This document shows positions 17,242 to 26,120 of a DNA stretch of 44,617 nt, piece after piece. The first letter of the stretch is position 1; every line of letters begins with the position of its first letter. The DNA lies in the NCBI GenBank assembly GCA_020344015.1, contig CP070812.1:699331-743947 (forward strand). The letters run 5' to 3'. A program made the translations under genes and the position numbers. Under the pieces are notes generated by a model. It was given only the letters and a program-made list of their open reading frames with translations, made no database searches and was not told the DNA's origin. This stretch comes from Gemmatimonadota bacterium (GTDB lineage Bacteria > Gemmatimonadota > Gemmatimonadetes > Palauibacterales > KS3-K002).

Positions 17242-19554
17242 ATGAAGAATCCGACCCTCTGTGGCCGCGTGACGTGCTGCCTGGCTGTGCTCTTCCTCGT
17301 GGGTTGCACCGCTGCCTACGCACAGGGCACTCGAGAGGACTACGAACGGGCCGAAAGGTTCCTTCGCCCCAAAGTCGACAGCCTCGTGCTCAACGAGCGG
17401 GTCGCACCGAACTGGATCGCCGAGACCGACCGCTTCTGGTACCGTCAGGAACTTCCCGACGGCAAGCGGTTCCTGCTGGTCGACCCCGAGCAACTCACCC
17501 GCGATCCAGCGTTCGACCACGACCGGCTCGCCGCCGGACTCTCGCAGGTAGTGGCCGATACCCAGTACGTCGGTACCGACCTTCCCTTCGACGAGTTCGA
17601 GTTCGTCGAAGATGAGACGGCAGTCCGGGTCGAAGTCGACGGTGCCGAGTTCGTCTGCGATCTGACGGACTACGACTGCGAAAGACACGAGCCGGAGGAA
17701 GAGCCGGAGGAGCGGCGACTAGAGGAGGAGTCGCCCGACGGGAAGTGGGTCGCGTTCCTGGAAGATCACAACGTCTACGTGCGCTCGGTTGAGACGGGCG
17801 AGGTCATCCAGCTGAGCGACGACGGCGTCGAGGGCTACGACTACATCGCCCGGCTGCCGGGACCACGGCAGATGGTCCCCGAGGGGACGATGCATGTCGA
17901 CGTACGGGTCGCTGCAACCTGGTCCCCCGATTCGCGGAAGATCGTATCGCACCGGCTCGACCGGCGGTCGGCACGCACCTTCACGGTCGTGCAGTCCAGT
18001 CCGGAAGACCAGCTGAGGCCCATCGCCTACACCTACTACTACCCGGTACCGGGTGAGCTTGGGCTGACTCGGGCGGAGCCGGTGATCTTTGATGTGGCGA
18101 AACGTACGAGCATCCCGTTGAGGACCGAGCCTCTCGATATGCTCTACTACGGTGGACCATGGTACGACTGGTTCGAGGACGGCGAGCGATTCTACTACCT
18201 GTACATCGAGCGTGGCTACGGTGCGGTTCAGCTCCGCGCGGTGGACGCGACGACGGGCGCGGTCCGGGCGCTGGTTGACGAGCGTGCCGAGCCGTACGTG
18301 GACATATACAACCTTTCCTGGGAGATGGTCGGTGAGGGCGCTGAGGTCGTCTGGGCCTCGGAACGGAGCGGCTGGCGTCATCTCTACCTGTACGACGGCG
18401 CTACCGGCCGAGTGAAGAACCAGATCACCGACGGTCCCTGGGTTGTTCGCTGGGTCGCGCACGTGGACGAAGAAGCGCGGCAGGTCTACTTCGTCGCTGG
18501 GGGAAGAGAGGAGGGGAGGGATCCCTATCGCAGGCACGCGTATCGAGTCGGCCTCAACGGTCGCGGTTTGCGGCTGCTGACCCCGGAAGACGCCGACCAC
18601 GATGTCCGCTTCTCGCCGACCGGGACGTACTTCGTCGATACCTATTCGCGCGTCGACCTCGCCCCGGTGTCTGTCCTGCGACGCAGCTCGGACGGCGCGA
18701 TCGTGATGGAGCTGGAGCGCGCCGACATCGAGCGGCTCTTGGCGACGGGTTGGAGATACCCGGAGGCCTTCAAAGGGAAAGCCCGCGACGGTGAGACGGA
18801 TATCTACGGGATCATCTGGCGTCCATCGAACCTCGACACAACGAAGACGTATCCGGTCGTCGAGTACGTCTATACCGGACCACACAGCTTCTTCGTGCCC
18901 AAGGGCTTTTGGGCTTACCGCGCCGGATCGCAGGCGATCGCCGAGCTGGGCTTTGTCACGGTACAGGTCGACGGACTGGGCACCAACGGGCGATCTCGGG
19001 AGTTCAACACTTTCTCCTACAAGAAACTTGGCGACGGCGGTCTGCCCGATCGTATCTCCCTGATCAGTGAGATGGCGAGGCGCTATCCCTATATGGACAT
19101 CGAGAGGGTAGGGATCTGGGGGCACTCGGCGGGTGGGTACGACGCAACTCGCGCCATACTCACGCATCCCGAGTTCTACGATGTGGCGGTCTCGAGCGCC
19201 GGTAATCACGACCATCGCATGGACAAGGCGGTCTGGGTCGAGCAGTGGATGGGCTCCGAGATCGGGGATCACTACGTGGAGCAATCGAACGTCACCCAGG
19301 CCCACAAATTGGAGGGCAAGCTCTTTCTCATCCACGGTGAGCTGGACGACAACGTCAATCCCGCATCTACCATGCAGGTGGTTGACGCGTTGATCGATGC
19401 GAACAAGGACTTCGATCTGCTCATCGTGCCCAACAGGTACCACGGATTGAACAACCCTTACGTGAATAGGCGACGCTGGGACTTCTTCGTGCGACACCTG
19501 CTGGGCGTCGAGCCCCCGGTGGGATTCGAAATCGGCGAAACGGAGCGCCGCTAG
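17242..19554 (+). CDS. Dipeptidyl peptidase IV-like S9 peptidase, exported
   Basis: A 770-residue protein from ATG 17242; the frame is open upstream to 17110, but the signal peptide ('CCLAVLFLVGCTAAYAQ') starts only here. A cysteine in 'VGC' could also make it a lipoprotein. The N-terminal half is a DPP IV-type beta-propeller ('SPDGKWVAFLEDHNVYV', 'TWSPDSRKIV'). The C-terminal alpha/beta hydrolase has the triad Ser629 in 'GHSAGGY', Asp702 in 'HGELDDNV' and His734 in 'RYHGL'. S9B enzymes release dipeptides from peptide N-termini, often after proline. The nucleophile elbow reads GHSAGG rather than the usual GWSYGG, so specificity may differ. The truncated polysaccharide deacetylase begins 13 bases after the stop. 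Confidence 0.92.
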   Translation: MKNPTLCGRVTCCLAVLFLVGCTAAYAQGTREDYERAERFLRPKVDSLVLNERVAPNWIAETDRFWYRQELPDGKRFLLVDPEQLTRDPAFDHDRLAAGLSQVVADTQYVGTDLPFDEFEFVEDETAVRVEVDGAEFVCDLTDYDCERHEPEEEPEERRLEEESPDGKWVAFLEDHNVYVRSVETGEVIQLSDDGVEGYDYIARLPGPRQMVPEGTMHVDVRVAATWSPDSRKIVSHRLDRRSARTFTVVQSSPEDQLRPIAYTYYYPVPGELGLTRAEPVIFDVAKRTSIPLRTEPLDMLYYGGPWYDWFEDGERFYYLYIERGYGAVQLRAVDATTGAVRALVDERAEPYVDIYNLSWEMVGEGAEVVWASERSGWRHLYLYDGATGRVKNQITDGPWVVRWVAHVDEEARQVYFVAGGREEGRDPYRRHAYRVGLNGRGLRLLTPEDADHDVRFSPTGTYFVDTYSRVDLAPVSVLRRSSDGAIVMELERADIERLLATGWRYPEAFKGKARDGETDIYGIIWRPSNLDTTKTYPVVEYVYTGPHSFFVPKGFWAYRAGSQAIAELGFVTVQVDGLGTNGRSREFNTFSYKKLGDGGLPDRISLISEMARRYPYMDIERVGIWGHSAGGYDATRAILTHPEFYDVAVSSAGNHDHRMDKAVWVEQWMGSEIGDHYVEQSNVTQAHKLEGKLFLIHGELDDNVNPASTMQVVDALIDANKDFDLLIVPNRYHGLNNPYVNRRRWDFFVRHLLGVEPPVGFEIGETERR

Positions 19555-19567
19555 AAAGGTACCCTGG

Positions 19568-20208
19568 GTGTGCGGCATCTCCGTTCTCAGTGGGCGCCTG
19601 ATCGTGGCCTGGGTGCTGCTGGTCCTCCTCGTAGCAGTGCCGGGTGTCTTCGCTGTCGTGATAGACCAGCCGCGCTGGCTGGTCCGCGGGATAGCACCGC
19701 GTTCGCCAGCGGTCCTCTACTACATCGATACGTCGGAGCCTGTTGTTGCCTTGACCATCGACGATGGTCCGGATCCGCAAACGACGCCCGACATCTTGCA
19801 GATCCTGAAAGCTCACGGCGCACACTCAACGTTCTTCCTGATAAGCGAGCGCGTGTCGGGCAGCGAGGCCACGGTTGCGGCGATCGTCGATGCGGGTCAT
19901 GAGCTCGGCAACCATCTGACCAGGGATGAGCCGAGCGTCTGGCTTACGACGGTCTCATCCCCTTGGCCGGCTACGCGGCGCACCACGTCCTCCGCAAAGC
20001 GGTCCCCGGCTCCGTGATCGTCCTCCACGACGGCGGGGCCAGGGGACGTCGCACCGCAGCTGCGCTGCGGACGATCTTGCCTGCACTCGAGCGACGAGGT
20101 CTCCGGGTCGTCACATTGTCCGAACTCGTCCACGTGGCCGCGTCGGCCGACGTCGGCCAGGCGGAACCGGCAGCGCGGTACGAGATCGGGGAGGCGACAT
20201 ACCGGTAG
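19568..20208 (+). pseudogene. Polysaccharide deacetylase with internal deletion and frameshift
   Basis: Translation from GTG 19568 gives a TM/signal segment (about residues 12-32) and the start of a NodB-type deacetylase: motif 1 'TIDDGPDPQTTP' and motif 2 'GHELGNHLTRDEPS'. That frame then runs into unrelated sequence and stops at 20017. The family's C-terminal part resumes in the next frame from about 19930 to 20208 ('AYDGLIPLAGY', then 'VLHDGGARGRRTAA' with motif 5). The intervening catalytic motifs 3 and 4 (arginine- and tryptophan-containing) are absent; judging from the family I estimate about 60 residues are missing. The simplest reading is a deletion that also shifted the frame. An assembly error cannot be excluded. 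An intact enzyme would deacetylate N-acetylated envelope glycans. Confidence 0.78.
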
Positions 20209-20497
20209 AGGAGAGGTATGCCTTAATCGGCATACATCGGAGAGGCGACGAACCACAGGGCCGCTCCCAGGGTGTCCTGGCGGACACGCGAGCCGCTCCC
20301 CACGGTGTCCGGCTGCACACAATCCGCCACCGGCCGGCCGCGCCCGACCCGTGCCTCGGTCACGTAACTAAAAATCTACCAATGAGTTACGCGTTGTGCC
20401 GCATTCATCGTCCTCTGCGGCCCTCGACCTGCCTGAGGTAGTGGCCGTGGACGGGATGGGAGGGTCAGTGAGGTGTCCACCGGGAGAGGAGGAAATC
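20209..20497. other. Intergenic region with short inverted and direct repeats
   Basis: This 289-base gap holds a hairpin with arms 20216-20222 and 20229-20235 (GTATGCC/GGCATAC), an imperfect direct repeat (20260-20287 and 20292-20320, both starting GCCGCTCC and containing GGTGTCC), and an inverted repeat CGTAACT/AGTTACG at 20363-20369 and 20385-20391 around an AT-rich centre. The last could be an operator or promoter element for the downstream gene; the first could be a weak terminator. None shows a standard -35/-10 pair. Confidence 0.35.
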
Positions 20498-21208
20498 ATG
20501 AATACCTGGCTTGCAGCGCTGGCGATACAGTGCCTGGCGATGGGTGCAGCGGCTCCGGTGTGGGAGGCGACGCAGGAGGCGGTCCCGACGCTGGAGGAAG
20601 TCTTGGAGCGTTACATCGAGGCCGTCGGTGGACGCGAGGCGATCGAGCGGCTGACGACGCGAGTGATGACGGGACGGTTGGTGACTGAACTGCCCACGAG
20701 GCAGCCGCCGGTGTACGAATCGAACGGCTTCGTGATCTACGCGAAGGTGCCGGGTAAGTATCTGTACGTTCAGCAATCGGCCCGTGGCACCCATAAGGAC
20801 GGCTGCGACGGCCCGGCCTGCTGGAGATGGGCCGCTGGTGAGACCGAGTTCGATGCGCACTACGACCCCAGGTTCGCCTGGTCCGCAGATCCCCAGAACG
20901 CGACCCGCATGTGGGACTACTTCCCCGACATGAGGATGCGCGGCGAGGGGACGCTGGAAGGGCGTCCGGTGTACCTCGTCGATATCGATGACGATGTGTC
21001 GCACGCCCTTTACTTCGACGCCCAGACGGGGTTGCTGGTCCGGCTCGGCTACAACAGAGAGATCAACGACTATCGCGAGGCGGACGGAGTGGTGGTGCCG
21101 TTCAGTATATCCATCAGCAGGAAGGGTGGGTCCAGCACCTACATAGTCGACACGATCGAGCACAACGTTCCGATCGACGACTCCGAGTTCGCCGCGCCTA
21201 TCCGCTAG
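20498..21208 (+). CDS. Secreted LolA-like/outer-membrane lipoprotein-sorting-type protein
   Basis: A 236-residue protein. ATG 20498 is chosen because GAGAGGAGG lies just upstream and a signal peptide follows (about residues 1-20, 'LAMGAAAPVW'). The start of the mature protein, 'EEVLERYIEAVGGREAIERL', is the signature helix of small secreted proteins that adopt a LolA/LppX-like half-barrel and are frequent in Acidobacteria and Gemmatimonadota. The rest is predicted beta-strand ('MTGRLVTEL', 'GRPVYLVDIDDD', 'ALYFDAQTGLLVRLGY'). Such folds bind lipids or lipoprotein acyl chains, but this subgroup is uncharacterised. It ends at a shared hairpin facing the convergent M1 aminopeptidase gene. Confidence 0.75.
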   Translation: MNTWLAALAIQCLAMGAAAPVWEATQEAVPTLEEVLERYIEAVGGREAIERLTTRVMTGRLVTELPTRQPPVYESNGFVIYAKVPGKYLYVQQSARGTHKDGCDGPACWRWAAGETEFDAHYDPRFAWSADPQNATRMWDYFPDMRMRGEGTLEGRPVYLVDIDDDVSHALYFDAQTGLLVRLGYNREINDYREADGVVVPFSISISRKGGSSTYIVDTIEHNVPIDDSEFAAPIR

Positions 21209-21214
21209 ACATAA

Positions 21215-21246
21215 GGCCCTGCCGATTCCCATCGATTGGCAGGGCC
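21215..21246. terminator. Bidirectional hairpin between convergent genes
   Basis: Nine-base arms 21215-21223 and 21238-21246 (GGCCCTGCC/GGCAGGGCC) with a 14-base loop sit between the stops at 21208 (+) and 21277 (-). No long T-run follows. The arm sequence CCCTGCCGAT recurs in the hairpin at 28999-29033. Confidence 0.6.
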
Positions 21247-21276
21247 CATCCCTCCGTTGGTGCTGGCGACTCCTCT

Positions 21277-23436
21277 CTAGCTTCGTCCTGAGATCTCTTC
21301 GATCGCCCACTCGGCGGCGCGCCGAATGACATCCCGAGGCGACGGCATCTCGGAAGCCTGCTGGAGGAAGCCATGCTGGCTCGGGTCTCCGCTTCGGCCG
21401 ATCGCCCGCACGGCTTCGGCCTGTACCTGATACGAGTCATCGGCGGCGAAGCGCTGGCGGAAGAACGGCACGAGGGTCGGATCGCCAGTCTCACCCAGGA
21501 TTCGGATGGCCGTTCGCCTGACCCGAGAGCTGGCATCGGTGGCCGCGGTACGGAAGAGCTCGATCGATTCCTGCCTTTCCACGGTCGCAAGCGTTTCGAG
21601 TGCCGCGAGGCGAACCGCCCAGAAGGGATCGTTACGCGCGATCTTGGCGAGCTCCTCGGCCACCCGCGGGTCGCCAAGAGACCGCGCCAGCTCACGCACC
21701 GCCCACTCCCTGCCGATGACGTCGTCATGTTGTACCTGGTAGAGGAGCTCCTCTTCGCTCTTTTCGTAGGTCCACTCCTTCAGCAGCCAGTTACCTTCAT
21801 CGAAACGAACCAACAGGGGCTTTTCCCGGCTCGGGAAAACGAAGCTGTCTTGTTCATGCTCCAGCCAGACCGTCGCGACGCGTTTTCCCGACGCGGTGAC
21901 GATCCCGATCTGCACCGGCATCCGGTAGATGGGAACCCCGTGTTCGCGGTCCTGGACCTGAGCGATGTGCAGTCGTACCTCTCCGGCCTCGGCATCCCAG
22001 GCCGAACTCACCTCGAACACCGGATGTCCCGGCTTGAAGATGAACTGCTCGAAGAACCAGTCCATGTTGCGGCCGGTCACATCCTTCACGGTCTTCATGA
22101 GGTCGTAGGTGTCGACGGGCTCGAAGGCATGCTCGTGCAGAAACCTGCTCAGCGCCCGGAAGAAGAGCTCGTCTCCCAGGATGAAGCGGAGCTGGTGCAG
22201 GATGCAGGCGCCCTTCGGGTAGGTATGCGAGTCGAAGTTGTCGTGCGGTCGCTCGTAGCGGTTGAACACGATCGGCCGTACGTAGCGGGTGTGCGCTTCG
22301 CGCAGGTACTGATTCTTCTTGCCCAGCAGCGCCCAGGCGCCCTCGTCCTCGCCACTCTCGTGATGGGTCCACAGGTAATCGGAATAGGTCCCGAAGCTCT
22401 CGTTCAGCCAGGTGTGTGACCATTCGCGCAGGGTTATGAGATCGCCCCACCACTGGTGGGCGATCTCGTGAGCGATGACCCGCTCCCACGAAAAGTCCTG
22501 CTCAGCCCGCCGGTCGTGGATGACCCCGTCGCCGAGAATGGTGGCCGTGGTCGCCTCGGCGCCGCCCCCGACGTGTGGAGTCGTGACCTGGTCGTACTTG
22601 GCCCAGGGATAGGGGTAGTCGAAGAGCTCACTATAGTAGGCGATCATGCGCGGCGTCTTGGCGAAGATCCAGCGGGCGTCCTCGGCGTCATCCGGGTAGA
22701 CCCAATAGTTGACCGGCAGATCGCCGAGCGAGTCCTCGATCACCGTGAATGGACCGATCGCCAACATGAACAGATAGGTGGAGTGGGGCAGGTCCTGGGA
22801 CCAGTGCCAGGTGACGGTTCCGTCAGCCTCGTTCTCCGTGACCTCGACCAAGCGGCCGTTGGAAAGCACCCGGTTACCCTGTGGCACGGTGACGATGAGC
22901 TCGTGAGTCACCTTGTCGTTGGGGTAGTCGAAGAGAGGGATCCAGTGGCGGGCCTCGTCGGGCCAGGAATCGGTGGAGACCATCTGGGGATGATCGTCGC
23001 TCGCGTCATCAAAAAAGAACCCCTCCCGCGAACCCTCGCCCCGATAAACGAGAACTATGTCCAGCGTGTCACCGTAGGAGAGTACCCGGGGGAGCGCGAT
23101 GACGACGCTCGTGTCGGAGCGCTCGAACGAGAGTTCACGTCCCGTTTCATCGATAGCTTGCTCGATGGTGATTTCCTCCGCGTCCAGCTCGCAGCGATCG
23201 AGGCCGTCGGCGAAGGGGGTCAGGGTGATGCGGTTCTCGCCCCAGAATACCTTCGCGTCGAGATCGAAGGTCAGACTGACCCGGTAATGGATGAAATCGC
23301 AGGTGCGACTCCGCTCGGCCTGGATCGGCCGACTCCACACGTCCACCTGCTGGGCGCTGAGGGGTGAGGGGGCCGGCACGGCGAGTGCCGCGACAAGCCC
23401 GGCAGTCAGTGCGCGCAGGAGGAAAGGAGTGACCAT
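21277..23436 (-). CDS. M1-family aminopeptidase with C-terminal HEAT repeats, exported
   Basis: A 719-residue protein with a signal peptide (about residues 1-28, 'PSPLSAQQ'). The M1 core has the zinc motif His323-Glu324-x-x-His327 ('HEIAHQWWGD') with Glu346 in 'LNESFG' exactly where HExxH-x18-E requires it. The substrate-binding GxMEN loop is altered to 'GGGAEAT': the glutamate that holds the peptide amino terminus remains, but the methionine and asparagine are replaced. From about residue 570 a HEAT-like solenoid follows ('VRLAALETLATVE', 'VRRTAIRILGETGD'). It should release N-terminal amino acids from peptides in the periplasm. The start is 3 bases after the stop of the upstream M24 gene, so the two are probably co-translated. 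Confidence 0.92.
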   Translation of the reverse strand: MVTPFLLRALTAGLVAALAVPAPSPLSAQQVDVWSRPIQAERSRTCDFIHYRVSLTFDLDAKVFWGENRITLTPFADGLDRCELDAEEITIEQAIDETGRELSFERSDTSVVIALPRVLSYGDTLDIVLVYRGEGSREGFFFDDASDDHPQMVSTDSWPDEARHWIPLFDYPNDKVTHELIVTVPQGNRVLSNGRLVEVTENEADGTVTWHWSQDLPHSTYLFMLAIGPFTVIEDSLGDLPVNYWVYPDDAEDARWIFAKTPRMIAYYSELFDYPYPWAKYDQVTTPHVGGGAEATTATILGDGVIHDRRAEQDFSWERVIAHEIAHQWWGDLITLREWSHTWLNESFGTYSDYLWTHHESGEDEGAWALLGKKNQYLREAHTRYVRPIVFNRYERPHDNFDSHTYPKGACILHQLRFILGDELFFRALSRFLHEHAFEPVDTYDLMKTVKDVTGRNMDWFFEQFIFKPGHPVFEVSSAWDAEAGEVRLHIAQVQDREHGVPIYRMPVQIGIVTASGKRVATVWLEHEQDSFVFPSREKPLLVRFDEGNWLLKEWTYEKSEEELLYQVQHDDVIGREWAVRELARSLGDPRVAEELAKIARNDPFWAVRLAALETLATVERQESIELFRTAATDASSRVRRTAIRILGETGDPTLVPFFRQRFAADDSYQVQAEAVRAIGRSGDPSQHGFLQQASEMPSPRDVIRRAAEWAIEEISGRS

Positions 23437-23439
23437 CTC

Positions 23440-24885
23440 TCACCTTCCGATCTTCTGTAGCAGGCCGGTCTCGCGCATGAAGGACTCGATCTCCGCTACG
23501 GTGCGTGGCAGTCCGGCCGAGAGGTTCTCGTATCCATCCTCGGTGATCACCACCGTGTCCTCGATGCGGATCCCCATAGTCTCGCTCTCGGGCATGTTGA
23601 TGTCACAGGCGAAAACGAAACCGGGCTCCAGGGGTTCGTCGGGGCCGGTCATCGATGCCATCACATCGTGTGTCGCCAGCCCGATCGGATGGTTGTAGCA
23701 TCCCCATCTCGTCAGCCCCCGGAATCGGCGCTCGTCGGCATCGTGCCCGTTCTCGACCAACCACTCTCTCACCTTTTCGCCGACCTCCTGGAAGGTGATC
23801 CCCGGGCGGTAGTTGTCGAGACAGACCTGCCTGATACCGAGGCCCAACTCGTAGAGCGCCCGTTGTTCGGGAGTGAACTGACCGTTCGCCGGAAAGGAGG
23901 TGGAGATGTCAGCGTTGTAGTAGGCGTAATCGGGGCCGGCGTCGAGGATGATTAAGTCACCGGTCTCGAGGGTGCGATCGTGGCGGTGATAGTGACCCCA
24001 GGGGTGGTGTTCTCCCGACATGATGATAGTCTCGTAGGCCAGCTCCTGGGCACCCTCTCGTTTGCTGACGAACTGGAACAGAGCAGCCAGGGCCCGCTCC
24101 GGCATGCCGACCTCGGTGGAGCGCATGAACTCGAGATGAGCCCGCACTCCGATCTGGGCCGCCTCACGCACCAGGGCCACCTCCGCCGGTGACTTGATCT
24201 TCCGCAGCACCTGGATCGTGCGGAAGCAGTCGCGGATCTCGACGCCTGGATACCTCTGCTTCAGCCGCTCGACCAGCTGCAGCTCTCGGGTCAGGCGACC
24301 GTCCCAGGGATGCTCCATCATCGTGCGCCGCGACGCCCCGTACACTTCGTTCGTGTTCATACGGTGAAGCTCTTCCGGGCGGTGGGACAGACAGAAGTAC
24401 CCGACGCTCTGGCTAAGATCGGATAGGAAAGTTTCCAGTTCCTCGAACGGCTGGGCCGCTTCGATCCCGGTGAACCCTTCAGGGTCGAGTGCAAGCTCGG
24501 GTGGGATTCCTTCTCCTCGGGCGTCGTGCTCGTCGAGGGTCAGGAAAAGCGAGCTCTTCCGGTTGACACCGTCGACCACCAGCCAGGCGTTCGGCGCCTC
24601 GACACCGGTGAAGTAGAGAAAGTCGTTGCTCTGAAAGAACTGATAGCTCGCGATCGGTGACGTGGCCCCAGGGATGATGACCGCTCCATCGGGGATCTCG
24701 TCCATCAACCGCTCGCGGCGGGCGGCGTACTCGGTGTTTTCGATCAGGCCACCTGCAAGAACGAAGGGCACTTCCCCCGGCGGCGACTCAGTGGTACTGC
24801 ATCCTTCCGTCAAAGGGAGCAGCAAGGGGAGCAACAGAAGGGCCCGAATTGTGGATAGCCGGAGTGCAGTACTGTGGAGTCTCAT
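23440..24885 (-). CDS. Xaa-Pro aminopeptidase-like M24B lipoprotein
   Basis: The true start is ATG 24885 (481 residues); the frame is open further upstream only as a shadow of the transporter gene. A lipoprotein signal ends at 'LTEGC'. An aminopeptidase-P N-terminal domain ('ARRERLMDEIPDGAVIIPGA', 'FLYFTGVEAPNA') precedes the pita-bread domain with the metal ligands Asp315, Asp326, His399 and Glu442 ('GIRIEDTV'). The fifth ligand position, normally glutamate in 'TVEPG', appears to be Asp428 ('ACDINMP'). The enzyme should remove the N-terminal residue from peptides with proline at position 2. It lies between the transporter gene and the M1 aminopeptidase on the same strand, 44 and 3 bases from them, suggesting one operon. 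Confidence 0.9.
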   Translation of the reverse strand: MRLHSTALRLSTIRALLLLPLLLPLTEGCSTTESPPGEVPFVLAGGLIENTEYAARRERLMDEIPDGAVIIPGATSPIASYQFFQSNDFLYFTGVEAPNAWLVVDGVNRKSSLFLTLDEHDARGEGIPPELALDPEGFTGIEAAQPFEELETFLSDLSQSVGYFCLSHRPEELHRMNTNEVYGASRRTMMEHPWDGRLTRELQLVERLKQRYPGVEIRDCFRTIQVLRKIKSPAEVALVREAAQIGVRAHLEFMRSTEVGMPERALAALFQFVSKREGAQELAYETIIMSGEHHPWGHYHRHDRTLETGDLIILDAGPDYAYYNADISTSFPANGQFTPEQRALYELGLGIRQVCLDNYRPGITFQEVGEKVREWLVENGHDADERRFRGLTRWGCYNHPIGLATHDVMASMTGPDEPLEPGFVFACDINMPESETMGIRIEDTVVITEDGYENLSAGLPRTVAEIESFMRETGLLQKIGR

Positions 24886-24929
24886 GTTGCACCTCTCTCT
24901 CCCGGGCATTGCGAGGCGATCAGTTGGAA

Positions 24930-26120
24930 TCATCCGAATAGAATGAAGAGTGCGTGGCCGAATACGCCGGCGCAGAGGCCACCGATGAAATGGGTGGCGA
25001 TGGCCACGTTGGTCAGGCCACGCTCCTTGATACCGTCCATCATTCCCACGTGGGTACTCAGGAATCCGGCATTGCAGATGCCTATCGCGGTGAAGACGCA
25101 GATCTCCTTGGCGCCGACGATCCCGCTCTCCAGGAACTCGGGCACGATGGCCAGCGCGGCGCCGACAGATCCAAGTGACGTAACCGGAAACGCGATGGCT
25201 TCTGGATTCGAGAATCCAAACAACGGCTCTATGATGAAGGACAGCTTCGCTCCAATCCATGGAAAGAAAGCGATCCCTTCGTAGGCGCCTCCCGTATACA
25301 CACCCTCATTCGGACCGAAGGCCAGCATCATGACGATCGTGCAGATGATGATGATCCCGGGCATGATATCCAAGCCCGTCTTGACGCCGTGGACGCCGCC
25401 GTCCAGCAGCGCTTCGAGAGCCCGCTGCACGACATTCCCCTTCCGGACCTCACGGTAGCGCAACAGGTCGTATCCCTCTTGCTCCTCGGAGATCACGCCT
25501 GCGTCCTTCCCGTATTTCCTCCTGCCGAAGTATCCCATGAGCCTGACGCTCACTACCCCTCCGAGAATCGCACCGACATTTCCCAGCAAAACAGCCTTTC
25601 CCAACGGTCCTGTATTAGATGACTGGGCCAGCATGAAGGTCGTCACGATGAGGCCCATCCCGAAGACGGTGCCCAGGTTCACCAAGGTCGCTACCTGCCA
25701 TTGCCTGAAGTACTTCAGGAATCCCTTGTCGGCGGCCAACGGCATGATGGCTGGGTTGTCCGACAGATAGGTTGCCACGACCCCGACAGACGCAGCACCC
25801 GGCAGTCCGAACAGCGGCTTCATGAGGGGAGAGACCAGGCGGTTGGCGATGCTCACGATGCCGAACTCTGAGATGAGGGACGTGAATGCGCCCGCGATAA
25901 TGATTACTCCCATCAAGAAGAAGACGGTGTTCAGTATTAGGTCGTGAGCCGTTCCCATCATGGTCTTGAACATGTAGGCGATGCCCATCTGCCAGGCGAA
26001 GATCGCGAACACGGCTGCGAGAACCGCCAGCGAGACCAGCGTCTCCGTGGTGATGGCCTTGACGATTCTTTTTTCGGCCTGACCTTCGACTCTTTCCTCA
26101 CTTTTGACACCGAAACTCAT
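24930..26120 (-). CDS. Nucleoside-recognition (Gate) domain membrane transporter, YjiG/YjiH-like
   Basis: A 396-residue protein from ATG 26120, preceded by GAGGG; the longer frame to 26222 lacks a plausible start. About ten hydrophobic segments contain two Gate-type halves: 'SLISEFGIVSIANRLVSP' with 'TYLSDNPAIMPLAADKG', and later 'FSNPEAIAFPVTSLGSVGAA' with 'GICNAGFLSTHVGMMDG'. These helices are shared by nucleoside transporters, spore-maturation proteins and YjiG/YjiH. As I recall, in Escherichia coli yjiG and yjiH lie beside the isoaspartyl dipeptidase gene iadA. Here the gene heads a probable operon with two aminopeptidases. I infer transport of an amino acid or small peptide; the substrate is unproven. 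Confidence 0.78.
   Translation of the reverse strand: MSFGVKSEERVEGQAEKRIVKAITTETLVSLAVLAAVFAIFAWQMGIAYMFKTMMGTAHDLILNTVFFLMGVIIIAGAFTSLISEFGIVSIANRLVSPLMKPLFGLPGAASVGVVATYLSDNPAIMPLAADKGFLKYFRQWQVATLVNLGTVFGMGLIVTTFMLAQSSNTGPLGKAVLLGNVGAILGGVVSVRLMGYFGRRKYGKDAGVISEEQEGYDLLRYREVRKGNVVQRALEALLDGGVHGVKTGLDIMPGIIIICTIVMMLAFGPNEGVYTGGAYEGIAFFPWIGAKLSFIIEPLFGFSNPEAIAFPVTSLGSVGAALAIVPEFLESGIVGAKEICVFTAIGICNAGFLSTHVGMMDGIKERGLTNVAIATHFIGGLCAGVFGHALFILFG

Noticed and set aside
17719..19578. Minus-strand open frame of 619 codons
   Set aside because: It is antisense to the DPP IV-like gene, whose frame has a signal peptide, propeller motifs and a full triad. The antisense translation has no domain and is an effect of GC-rich codon use.
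24886..25260. N-terminal extension of the M24 lipoprotein
   Set aside because: It overlaps the Gate-domain transporter gene out of frame, and the lipoprotein signal starts only at 24885.
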